64,000 bases of DNA, taken from NCBI GenBank assembly GCA_001970955.1, contig MPUH01000148.1, positions 30,831 to 94,830 on the forward strand. Reading direction: 5' to 3'. Source of the stretch: Stentor coeruleus (lineage: Eukaryota > Ciliophora > Heterotrichea > Heterotrichida > Stentoridae). The translations under genes and the position numbers were made by a program. The notes beneath the pieces are model-generated. The model did no database searches, was not told where the DNA came from, and saw only the letters and a program-made list of their open reading frames with translations. Positions 21,549 to 30,391 of the stretch are shown here, piece by piece. The first letter of the stretch is position 1. Each line of letters starts with the position of its first letter.

Positions 21549-23291
21549 ATGAAATCTGAAGCCCCTCCTTCACAGCATTCATCAGCAAGTTCACATAAAA
21601 TCCCAAGCCATCCACCTTCAATATCAGGAGCATCATCAATGCTTGAACAAGACGGTGGAGAAAGTGTAAAAGTTTGTGTAAGAATTCGTCCAATGTCACA
21701 AAAAGAGCTCTTAGCCGGGAATACTAACTGTATTGAAGTTCAAAACCCTCAACTTTTACATCTAAAGCAAAAAAGCAATATACGTCAATATGCTTTTCAT
21801 CAAATCTTAGAAGAAAATATAGATCAGGCACATGTATTTTCTGAAACAGGTGTTGGATCTTTACTCGAAAGTAGCCTTGATGGTTATTCATGTACAATTT
21901 TTGCATATGGACAAACAGGAAGTGGGAAAACATATACTATGGCAGGGTCTGAGGAGAGATTAGGAAGAGCTGATTATGTTTCTGATGAAAGTGATGGGAT
22001 TATACCAAGGTCAATTAGTTATGTATGGCAAAGAATGAACTCAAGAAATGAGAAGTTTTTTGTTAAATCAGGGTTTTTCGAAATATATAATGAACAAGTT
22101 AGAGATTTATTAAATCCAAGCTCTGGGGTAAAACATTGTCGATGGAATCTAAAACAAGGTTTTTTTGTTGAAGAACTAATGGTTGTAGATTGTTTGAGTA
22201 TTGACGATATGATTGCTGTATTAAACGAAGGTATGCGTAATCGTAAAAGTGGCAGCCACGAACTTAATGCTGACAGTTCAAGATCTCATTCTATATTAAT
22301 GACTTATTTTATTAGTGAAATTACCTCAGAAGAAGGACATTCTATAAAAAGATATGGAAAAAGTTACTTTATTGACTTGGCTGGAAGTGAAAGATTAAAA
22401 GAAACTCAAAGTTCAGGAGGTATGCTTGTAGAGACAAAAAACATAAACAGGTCGCTTTTTGTGTTAGGGAAAGTTATATCGTCACTTGGGGATAAAAAAA
22501 ATAGAGGATTAAAACCTCATGTCCCATATAGGGATTCTAAGCTTACTATGGTGCTTATGGATTCATTAGGGGGATCAAGTAGGGCTTTAATGATAGCTTG
22601 TGTTTCTCCAGCGATATCATATGTTGAAGAAACTGCTAGTACGTTAAATTATGCAACCAGAGCTATGAATATACGAAATAAACCAATTCTCCAAGTAGAC
22701 TCTCAAGAGCATTTAATCCTTAATCTTCGTCGTGAGGCCCATCTTTTAAAAATGGAAAATGATTATCTTAAAGAACAACTTAGTAGAGCTACAGGAGGCC
22801 TTCCACCACTTATGGTTGATTATGCTAACTCTAAATCTGCAACACCAAAAGAAACAAACATAAATCAATATCAAAATGAAGTCAATACTTTAAGAGATGA
22901 AAATTTAAAACTTCGTGAAGGAAGAGAAAATGCTGAAAAAAGCTATCATAAACTTATGATTGAAAACCAAAACTTTTATTTAAAACTAGAAAACCTTGAG
23001 TCAACATTTGTTGGAGCAGGATTAAAAGATGAAGGCCGACCTAAAATATCTCAGAATTACACAATAAATACTTTGATTAATGAAAATGCAAATTTGAAAA
23101 AACGTTTAAATAGTTTACAGCAAGAAAATTCTGAAATTACAGCGAAATATGGGGATAATACATATGTAAATCCTGATGATTTTAAGAGTTTACAAAGTAT
23201 TCATACACAATTGCAATATAAGGTTGAGGAGTTACAGAGAAGGGAAAGAGAATTACTTGATTTGATTTTTAAAACTAAGAAAAAGGAGTAG
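21549..23291 (+). CDS. N-terminal-motor kinesin, possibly KIF12-like
   Basis: A 580-residue microtubule motor with the motor domain at about residues 38-375 and a coiled-coil tail. Seen: the CVRIRPMSQKEL strand, P-loop GQTGSGKTYTM, switch I NADSSRSHSI, switch II DLAGSERLKE, and the HVPYRDSKLTMVLMDSLGG helix. All ATPase motifs are intact, so it should be an active plus-end-type motor. After the neck (LNYATRAMNIRNKP) comes LILNLRREAHLLKMENDYL, which reminds me of the KIF12/FAP125 group; this subfamily call is tentative. The tail has two or three coiled-coil stretches and no recognised cargo domain. The short length and subfamily resemblance suggest a ciliary or cortical role. Confidence 0.93.
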   Translation: MKSEAPPSQHSSASSHKIPSHPPSISGASSMLEQDGGESVKVCVRIRPMSQKELLAGNTNCIEVQNPQLLHLKQKSNIRQYAFHQILEENIDQAHVFSETGVGSLLESSLDGYSCTIFAYGQTGSGKTYTMAGSEERLGRADYVSDESDGIIPRSISYVWQRMNSRNEKFFVKSGFFEIYNEQVRDLLNPSSGVKHCRWNLKQGFFVEELMVVDCLSIDDMIAVLNEGMRNRKSGSHELNADSSRSHSILMTYFISEITSEEGHSIKRYGKSYFIDLAGSERLKETQSSGGMLVETKNINRSLFVLGKVISSLGDKKNRGLKPHVPYRDSKLTMVLMDSLGGSSRALMIACVSPAISYVEETASTLNYATRAMNIRNKPILQVDSQEHLILNLRREAHLLKMENDYLKEQLSRATGGLPPLMVDYANSKSATPKETNINQYQNEVNTLRDENLKLREGRENAEKSYHKLMIENQNFYLKLENLESTFVGAGLKDEGRPKISQNYTINTLINENANLKKRLNSLQQENSEITAKYGDNTYVNPDDFKSLQSIHTQLQYKVEELQRRERELLDLIFKTKKKE

Positions 23292-23360
23292 TATAGTAAA
23301 GAGTATTATTTAGAATTTTATGGTGATAAGGAAAGTGATAGGCTTTCAAGTCATTAAATA

Positions 23361-23678
23361 CTAGTTAATTAGGTCAACTATTTTCAGGTTTTGGGGAAAA
23401 CTTACAGCAAAACTGTCTACAATGCTGCCAGATTTGCTGTAAAGCGATAATTTCCTGTCTGATTGTAAAAGAGTACTCATCATTCCTACAGAATCCGATA
23501 AAGATCTTGATCCTGATGATTTGAAAGCTCGCCATTCTTCTATGTCTTTTGCTGGCACTTCACTATCAGAACTCAAGGATAAATCTACAAATTCAGCATT
23601 TCCTTGCTTTGAGAAGTGGCTTGGGATAACAAATTCTAGCTTTTTCATTTCAACCGTATTGCAAACACAACAGCCCAT
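23361..23678 (-). CDS. Small acylated protein, MGCCVCN start
   Basis: A 105-residue product beginning MGCCVCNTVEMKKLEF. Gly2 with cysteines at 3, 4 and 6 is a very strong pattern for myristoylation plus palmitoylation, so the protein is probably fixed to a membrane. The rest is Ser-rich and acidic (LSLSSDSEVPAKDIEEW; SGSRSLSDSVGMMS), with no recognised domain. It is convergent with the kinesin gene, with 69 bp between the stops. The ATG lies after a TAATAAT-rich upstream stretch. The gene is credible from the frame and the characteristic N terminus; function unknown. Confidence 0.7.
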   Translation of the reverse strand: MGCCVCNTVEMKKLEFVIPSHFSKQGNAEFVDLSLSSDSEVPAKDIEEWRAFKSSGSRSLSDSVGMMSTLLQSDRKLSLYSKSGSIVDSFAVSFPQNLKIVDLIN

Positions 23679-24721
23679 GATATTATTACCATTACTTTAC
23701 AAATTAAATGAATTATTCAAGCATAGGTTTTTATTATCATTTGATTATGAATTTTTGTATATTAAGAAAGGTAGGTTTTTAATAGTTTGATTATAGGGTA
23801 TTTTGATTTTGGGAAATTGTATGTTGAGAAGTTGTGAATATGATTAAAATATTAGGATTTTGTGAATTTTTTATGTGAATAGATTTAGGTTTGGGCTAGT
23901 TTTTGGATGTTTAAAGTTTTTTTTGTGTGGATGGAGGTTTCTTTTGTGATTGAGGTTGGATGATGCTTTTATTGTGAATGAATAGTTTGTGATAAGAGTT
24001 ACACTGTCATAACATCTAAGTTGTGCTGATATATGATTTGAGTTATATTAAATTTTATACCATAATTAAATCATGATTAAATTGAATTGTGTAGTCATGA
24101 GATTCAAAATATGATAGTATATAATCAAAAATAATGTATAGTATAATTAATCCATAGCTTTCTGTTTTGTTTTGTATATACACAAATCAAACATTAATTT
24201 AATCACAATGAAACTTCAGAATTTTATAAAATCCTAACAGTGAGTTTAGCTTTTTTTAATACTATATAATCACAAGAACACATTTTTCCAACTTAAAAAA
24301 AGTACGATATTTCGATAGATAATATTTTACACAAAATATTTTATTCTATTACATATCAACACTTGATTTATATAAACCCTTACTCTATTATCATCAAATT
24401 ATTACCTCTCCACCATTTTAAATTATTTCTCATATTACCTGTTAATTTTGTCATGTTTCAACTTTTTTTTTTACATAGCCAAGAAAAATTTTTGTTATCC
24501 TTTATTAAATTTCGCACACAAAATCTTATTATCAGCATTTAAAAACAAATCAAACTCTAAAAAATCTCTAAAAAATCATAAAAATTATAAAAATCTTAAT
24601 ATCCAAACTAAAAAAAAAATCCTTATAAACCAAAAAACCTATACATTTTAAACATGCCAATCTTCCCAAATCATGAATATTCTCAAATCCATCAAATTGT
24701 ATTAATACTTATAATTTCCTA
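23679..24721. other. 1.0-kb divergent intergenic region
   Basis: It lies between divergent genes. The left part (about 23790-24000) is G-rich and C-poor on the + strand, and the right part (about 24240-24700) is C-rich and G-poor. This is the switch expected if each half is upstream of its own gene. No coding-like frame is convincing. Confidence 0.7.
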
Positions 24722-25675
24722 ATGTCAACCTCTGAGCTTCTAGAGCAGCAAATGAGCAAAGCTAAAAACAAGGGTAAAGGTTTAGAACTAGATCTTGGCA
24801 AGCTTAATAAAAAGCAAGATTTTGAAAAGACTCTGTATGAAATATTCCAACAAGCCTTCATAACAAACTGCCACTTAGATGAAGCAAGTGTAACTGGAGA
24901 AGAGCTAGAAACCCTTGAAGAGCTTAGTACAGAAGAAATTTTAGAAAACTTTAAAGACTTAGTCAATGACTTGTTGAATTTTAAAAGAGATTATAGATCA
25001 ACAGACAAAGCTGAGCTTGCCCAAAGATCAGAACAGTTCGAAAATATGCTCCAAAAACTAGAAGCTGAAGTTAGAAATCATATAAGAATTGAACATCAAC
25101 TAAAGCTTCATATTGAAAACAATCAAAATAAAATCGAAGAACTAGAGAAATACAAGACCGAAACTGAAGCTAAAATTATAGAATATGAAGAAAGGTTTAG
25201 AGCTGAGAATAATAAATCGGTAAAGCCAGAAAACTCGAAAGACCGGGTGTTGCAAAAGTTTGAAGTTGAATGTTCGAAGCTAAAAAATTTACTGGAAGAT
25301 AAAGTTAAGGAGTGTGAAAAACTTAAAAAAGAACTGGAAAAAAATAAAACACCTAAACAACCTGAGAAAAACTCAACGAGTATTGAGTATTTGAAGAAAA
25401 GATTAGAGGAAAAAGCTTGGGAGTTGAATAAAATACAACAGATTATGAAAGATAAAACAGAGAAAAACCCTGGGAAATTTATAGAGAGGAAGAAAAAGAG
25501 GAGTATGGATGATGGAAATAGAAATACCCCTTCACCTTTTAGGAATAAAAAAGAAACTGAGACTACTTGGAGTGAATCAAGACCTTCGACAGCTAAGAAA
25601 ACACCTTCAAGAAGCCATGTTCGTAGCATTTCAGATCAAACTCGCCCTATCAGCAGTAAAAAAATGATAATTTAA
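24722..25675 (+). CDS. Coiled-coil protein with Ser/Thr/Pro-rich tail
   Basis: A 317-residue protein. Residues 1-80 are acidic and helical. A long coiled coil runs from about 85 to 245, including QFENMLQKLEAEVRNHIRIE, a block that looks conserved in ciliate coiled-coil proteins as far as I recall. The tail from about 255 is basic and rich in Ser, Thr and Pro (NRNTPSPFRNKKETETTW, then PSTAKKTPSRSHVRS), with several proline-directed phosphorylation-like sites. It is probably a structural cytoskeleton or basal-body component. The ATG follows ACTTATAATTTCCTA. No exact family is assigned. Confidence 0.85.
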   Translation: MSTSELLEQQMSKAKNKGKGLELDLGKLNKKQDFEKTLYEIFQQAFITNCHLDEASVTGEELETLEELSTEEILENFKDLVNDLLNFKRDYRSTDKAELAQRSEQFENMLQKLEAEVRNHIRIEHQLKLHIENNQNKIEELEKYKTETEAKIIEYEERFRAENNKSVKPENSKDRVLQKFEVECSKLKNLLEDKVKECEKLKKELEKNKTPKQPEKNSTSIEYLKKRLEEKAWELNKIQQIMKDKTEKNPGKFIERKKKRSMDDGNRNTPSPFRNKKETETTWSESRPSTAKKTPSRSHVRSISDQTRPISSKKMII

Positions 25676-25884
25676 GTATATATATTATGATAATCATCAG
25701 GATTTCATTTGATTAAATTAAAAAATATTTTCATGTAAAACTTGGTTTTATGTAATCGTATTTTTTTATGCAATTAGACAATAGATTTTGATATTTTTAA
25801 ACGTTCTTATAAGGAAAATATTATTCATGAAATAAAATATAGTTTATAGAATATAAGTATTTTGTTTTTTTAAGATTTTTATAA

Positions 25885-26252
25885 CTATCCATACACTAGA
25901 TAAACTTCACAAAATGGTATTGCTAATATTGTATTTTTTTCTGCAGATTTTAGATATACTATCATGATTATTTCTAAGTAACCATGATAAGTGCCATCCT
26001 TGTCATCTTTGAAACATTTCAAGGCTTTTGGGTTATCCAGTTTAGACATCATTAATGCATTTCAGAAAACCCAAGTCCTTAAGAGTTAGGTTTAATTATG
26101 AGGTTTTCAAACTCTGTTAGGTTCCCTTCACTTAAGCCATTGCAAATGTGGTGCAAGAACATATCACAACTCATCATGGCTAACAAATGAATTCTCCCAA
26201 CATGCCTTCTAAGGGATTTCCAATTTCTAATCAAACATCCTCCACTTTTTCA
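25885..26252 (-). pseudogene. Decayed coding remnant, family unknown
   Basis: The minus strand has two coding-like blocks in different frames. Block A (26252-26079) includes NWKSLRRHVGRIHLLAMMSC and NGLSEGNLTEFENLI and ends at a TAA. Block B (26049-25885) starts MSKLDNPKALKCFKDDKDGT and ends in a TAG. Between them a third frame reads LKDLGFLKCINDV. The base composition is richer in G+C than the surrounding intergenic DNA, and no 15-nt intron would join the blocks, so a frameshifted pseudogene fits best. The text has a faint leucine-rich-repeat look, but I cannot name the parent. Confidence 0.5.
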
Positions 26253-26649
26253 AACTCTTCAATCACCCCTTAGCCATTACTTCCCAAAATCCTCTACTAA
26301 ACCTAATAACTTCATACAAAATCCAAATCTCCACATTACCCATGATACTCCATCATCACCCAAAAAAAACCCTTCCAAACCAAAACCATTATTCCTATTA
26401 TAATCCTATAAAAACCTTCAACAAAACTCCATAACCTCCTTATCCAAGGCTTTTTCAAACAATCACATTATTTCCTCATAAATTTTCCCTCTAAAACTTA
26501 AACTTTACCCAGCTCATCTTTTTTAAATGCCCGACTAAAATCGACATCCTAATATTCCCAGTTTAAAAATACACAAAATCTTTTAATTATATTCAAACCC
26601 TAGCATATCAAGCTAATAAGCTCATATTCTAATTTCCGCTTTATAAAAA
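26253..26649. other. Promoter-side intergenic DNA
   Basis: C-rich and very G-poor on the + strand, the composition seen upstream of rightward genes here. It ends in CTTTATAAAAA directly before the ATG. No coding-like frame. Confidence 0.7.
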
Positions 26650-29600
26650 ATGAAAGACCGAATCTCTAAATTCCGATGCCAGCGATGCGGGGAAGAGCGT
26701 TCCCACTACTGTCTGGGTATGTGTAATCGTTGTTACCAAAGGCACCTTAGGGAAAAGAATAAAGATCGGAAAATTCAATCCTCAGGGCCATACACATATA
26801 AACGTAAGAAAAACAACTACCCTTTTTCATCACCTCAATTAGGGGAAAATCATCAAGCTTTATTACCAGAAACAACTAGGCCTACTATAATCCCATTATA
26901 TACCCGTGTACACAATTTCAATGATCAAGAGGGTATAGAGCGATTTCTCAAATTCTGCAAACTGATTTTTAGCGATTATCCGGCTGAAGGGGATATTATT
27001 AAAGGGGCCTGTGGCATTGAAGAACGGGCCTTGAATCTGTTAGAAAAATACGGGGATGTGAATAAAGCTATGTATGCTGTAAAAAATCCAGTCGCTTTAG
27101 CTTTAAACCCTGATCTAATCGACAACTTACCAGCTGAAGACATCGAAAAAGAAGTCAGCCAAGCTTGGAAAGAGCTTGCAAAAGTGAAAATCGACAACAA
27201 AGACGAGTTCCTGGAAAAAATGAAAAACTCAGTCGAAACTGGGATAACCGAACAGGAGCTCCAAACTTTACTCCAACTAGCGACAAACATGAAAGTTAAA
27301 GTGCCAAAAGAAATCACAAATCAATTAACCGAGTCTGAGAATTTCTCAAAATCCTTAAGAAAAAGACTAGTAGACAAAAGTTTGAATATTGAAGAACTTC
27401 AAGACCTAGTCTCTAAAATCTCAGAATTCAAAGTAAAAACTAGTACCATGCAGCAAATACAAGACCTTCTATCAAAAGCTGAAGATTGGATTACCCGATA
27501 TAAGCGTAATACCCATCCAACCCTTAGACAACTTCAAAATCTAGTAACAGAAGGATCATCTTTACCTTTAAGTATCCCTGAACTTTTATCATTAAAAGAT
27601 AAACATAAAAATGCTAAAAAATGGGCTGAAAGTGTCCATTTGTTAATAAAAAGCTGGAAATGTGATAAGGATGTTAGAACACCAGTCAGTGAGGTCCAAG
27701 CTTTAATTAATGAAGCTAAAGTAGTAGAAATAACTCATCATGATATTTCTACATTAGAAGAAGCTGTGCAAAAAGTTTTTGAATGGCAAGAAAGGGTTAA
27801 AATGACTGAAGAAGACATTTATTGTAATGAGTATATTGTAAAACTTCTAGAAGAAGGGCAGACTTTGCCTTTGGAAGTAGACTCGCTTGAAGGGATGAAA
27901 AACACTTTTAACTGGACGACACGGGCTAAAAAAATACTAGAAAGCAAAAAAATCAACCAGAAACTCTTGGCCCAATTAGCTAATGAAGGTAAAAATAAAA
28001 ACATAAACAATATTATGCTAAAAGAAACTCAGAATTTATTAAATAAATCCAAACAATGGAGAGAAAAAGTAAAAAAAGTCCTCTCAGCTAATAGTGATAT
28101 AAAAATCGAAACTGTACAAGAATTAGTTTATGAAGGGGAGAATTCTAATATTGATGAAGAAGCTTATTTGAACCAATTACGTCTAAAACTCAACAAAGTT
28201 CTTGAGGTCCAAGAACAATGCAAAGGTCCAAAAGATCCTGGACAGACATCAAATATCAACACAAAAGCTCTTGACAAAAAACGTAAACCTCAACCTGTAA
28301 TTTCTGACTTTGACGAAATCAAAACCCAATTAAAATCATCAGAAAACTGGCTTACAGCATCAACAAGTTTTATAAAAAAATTCCCTAGACCTATTCCTAA
28401 TATAGAAGAAATACAGATTCTTATAAAACTTATTGATGAATGCCCATCAGGAAATCTAAACTCACAAGAACTTATACAACTTGAAAACTTCAATCAAACT
28501 CTTGTCAACTGGACTAAAAATGCTGAGTATCTTCTTACTATAGAAGACTTACAAAATACATACGAAGCATTAAACAAAGCTCAAGAAATTCCAATAAATC
28601 TTGGGCTTTTTGAAAAACTATCAGAAAAAGCTGCATGTATCGAATGGAAACATAAAGTAAATCATGCATTAAAAGATAATGATGTGAAAAAACTCACACA
28701 ATTTAAAATCGATTTGCCAAGTATGGTATTAAAAACATCAGATGAGTTTATAAAGCTCACATCGTATTTGGAGAAGTATGAAAATTGGGCGGATGAGCTT
28801 GAAAAAGTGTGTGATGAAGGGAGTGTTGAAAGTTTAGAGGATTTATATAAGGCAAGTCATGATATTGTAGTCCCATATGAGAAAAAAGTGCTTATAAAAA
28901 GGAGTTTGATGAGTATATATTCATGGAAAGAACGGGTTATAAACTTTTTAGAATCAGGCGGGGAGTTAGTAGAAGGGAAAGCTCTGTTAAAAGAAGGGGA
29001 ATATGTGTGTTTTGACTGTGAAGAACAAGAACATCTCACTGAGCTGGTAGAAAAACTGAAAAATCTCCGCAAACGTGCTAGGAGGATACTTAGCAGCTTG
29101 CCTAATATTTTCATACATCAACCAATTCAATCAAGAATCTTTAAAAAAAGACACCTTCTTGAAGATTACTTATTAGAATCAACAGGAGATACTATAAATG
29201 ATATGATTTCAAGCCTTGAAAATGCTATAGAAACCATTGCCCCTATGCAACCTTTATGTTTCCCAATGTATCACCCTATAGAAGGATTATCAATTGTCAT
29301 AACAACACCAACTTTTCCTAAACCTTTACGAATAAATGATGATAAAAAAAAACGCCCTATTACTTATAAACAAATAAATGAAGATGTTAAAAATATAAAA
29401 CGACCTCCAAAAAGGCCTAAGAATTTTGAAATTCATAGACAAAGTTATTGTATATGTAATAATGAAGTCAGTTGGAATGATAATATTATGATAAATTGTG
29501 ATTATTGTGGAGAATGGTATCATCCTTCTTGTATATCAATTGATGCTGAAGATGTTGATAAAATAGAAGAGTTTTCTTGTTTTCTTTGTTATGAGAGGAT

Positions 29601-30357
29601 TGGGATTAGGTATGATAGGATTAAAAGGCAGGTTGTGAACTATGGGGATTTTATGAGTCTTGTACAAGAATGTAATGGGAAATTTGTATGTGATGAGACT
29701 AGGGAGATTTTGAGGATAAGTGAAAAAGTGAGTGAATGGAAAAACAATGCAAAAGAGTTATTGGAACATGGGCTTATGGTTAAAGAGATTAAGAAAATAT
29801 ATGAAAGTGATTCAGTGCTTATAGAAGAACAACAATATCTCTTTGATGGTAAAATCATGAAAATACTTGTTGATTATGAAGGATTACCAGTGATAATTGA
29901 AGAAAGGGATAATTTATTAAATTTATTACGTAAACGGGATTGGTTACGTGAAGCCTATCAAAGTGTTTATAAAAAAAACTCTTATCGAAACATAAAAAAA
30001 CTTCTTAATGAAAGACTCGCTTTTGATGATGAAGAATTTAAAGAACCTATTATAGAACTTCAAGTAATGCTTACTGTAATTCAAGAATATAGCCAAGAAC
30101 TTCAAGAAATCCTGAAAAACACTCCAACTTTGGCTATGTTGAAAAAGTTTTTTGAAAATGAAGAAATTTCGCATTATAAACTTGACATTTTTGAAAGGAA
30201 TAAAAGGAAACTTGAGCAATTTGAAAGTTTACTTGAGGAAATAAAAGGAGAATTGAAGATGAAAGATAAGAAAAAACTAGCTGGACTTGTGGCTAAGGCT
30301 GAGAAATTCGGGATTAAGGCTGATGTGCTTAATGAAGCTTCGGAGTATTGCAGTTAG
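26650..30357 (+). CDS. PHD-finger protein with PLU-1-like helical repeats and N-terminal zinc ribbon (KDM5-related, no JmjC)
   Basis: A 1,235-residue probable chromatin protein. It starts with a small zinc-binding motif (C10-x2-C13 ... C25-x2-C28, with CNRCYQRHLREKNKDR). Near residues 115-150 is a UBA/ELM2-like helix pair (EERALNLLEKYGDVNKAMYA). The large middle and C terminus carry repeated helical units built around A/E-x-W (AEDWITRYKRN, AKKWAESVHLL, VFEWQERVKM, KWREKVKKVL-like), which resemble the PLU-1 region of KDM5/Lid demethylases. A clear C4HC3 PHD finger lies at about 932-980 (YCICNN, NCDYCGEWYHPSC, FSCFLC). There is no JmjC, JmjN or ARID domain, so it cannot be a demethylase by itself. 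A role as a histone-tail reader or scaffold is inferred. Its stop is 34 bp from the next start. Confidence 0.85.
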   Translation: MKDRISKFRCQRCGEERSHYCLGMCNRCYQRHLREKNKDRKIQSSGPYTYKRKKNNYPFSSPQLGENHQALLPETTRPTIIPLYTRVHNFNDQEGIERFLKFCKLIFSDYPAEGDIIKGACGIEERALNLLEKYGDVNKAMYAVKNPVALALNPDLIDNLPAEDIEKEVSQAWKELAKVKIDNKDEFLEKMKNSVETGITEQELQTLLQLATNMKVKVPKEITNQLTESENFSKSLRKRLVDKSLNIEELQDLVSKISEFKVKTSTMQQIQDLLSKAEDWITRYKRNTHPTLRQLQNLVTEGSSLPLSIPELLSLKDKHKNAKKWAESVHLLIKSWKCDKDVRTPVSEVQALINEAKVVEITHHDISTLEEAVQKVFEWQERVKMTEEDIYCNEYIVKLLEEGQTLPLEVDSLEGMKNTFNWTTRAKKILESKKINQKLLAQLANEGKNKNINNIMLKETQNLLNKSKQWREKVKKVLSANSDIKIETVQELVYEGENSNIDEEAYLNQLRLKLNKVLEVQEQCKGPKDPGQTSNINTKALDKKRKPQPVISDFDEIKTQLKSSENWLTASTSFIKKFPRPIPNIEEIQILIKLIDECPSGNLNSQELIQLENFNQTLVNWTKNAEYLLTIEDLQNTYEALNKAQEIPINLGLFEKLSEKAACIEWKHKVNHALKDNDVKKLTQFKIDLPSMVLKTSDEFIKLTSYLEKYENWADELEKVCDEGSVESLEDLYKASHDIVVPYEKKVLIKRSLMSIYSWKERVINFLESGGELVEGKALLKEGEYVCFDCEEQEHLTELVEKLKNLRKRARRILSSLPNIFIHQPIQSRIFKKRHLLEDYLLESTGDTINDMISSLENAIETIAPMQPLCFPMYHPIEGLSIVITTPTFPKPLRINDDKKKRPITYKQINEDVKNIKRPPKRPKNFEIHRQSYCICNNEVSWNDNIMINCDYCGEWYHPSCISIDAEDVDKIEEFSCFLCYERIGIRYDRIKRQVVNYGDFMSLVQECNGKFVCDETREILRISEKVSEWKNNAKELLEHGLMVKEIKKIYESDSVLIEEQQYLFDGKIMKILVDYEGLPVIIEERDNLLNLLRKRDWLREAYQSVYKKNSYRNIKKLLNERLAFDDEEFKEPIIELQVMLTVIQEYSQELQEILKNTPTLAMLKKFFENEEISHYKLDIFERNKRKLEQFESLLEEIKGELKMKDKKKLAGLVAKAEKFGIKADVLNEASEYCS

Positions 30358-30391
30358 ATGATAATTTAAGTAGAAAATTAGGTTATAAAAT

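Noticed and set aside
24448-24651. 67-codon + strand frame upstream of the coiled-coil gene
   Set aside because: Phe/Lys/Asn-rich AT-driven text in a C-rich promoter-side region, with no TATAA-ATG context and no recognisable pattern.
25990-26220. Structured non-coding RNA in a G+C-richer block
   Set aside because: The block lacks recognisable snRNA, SRP, RNase P or snoRNA motifs and translates as protein-like text on the minus strand, so a coding fossil explains it better.
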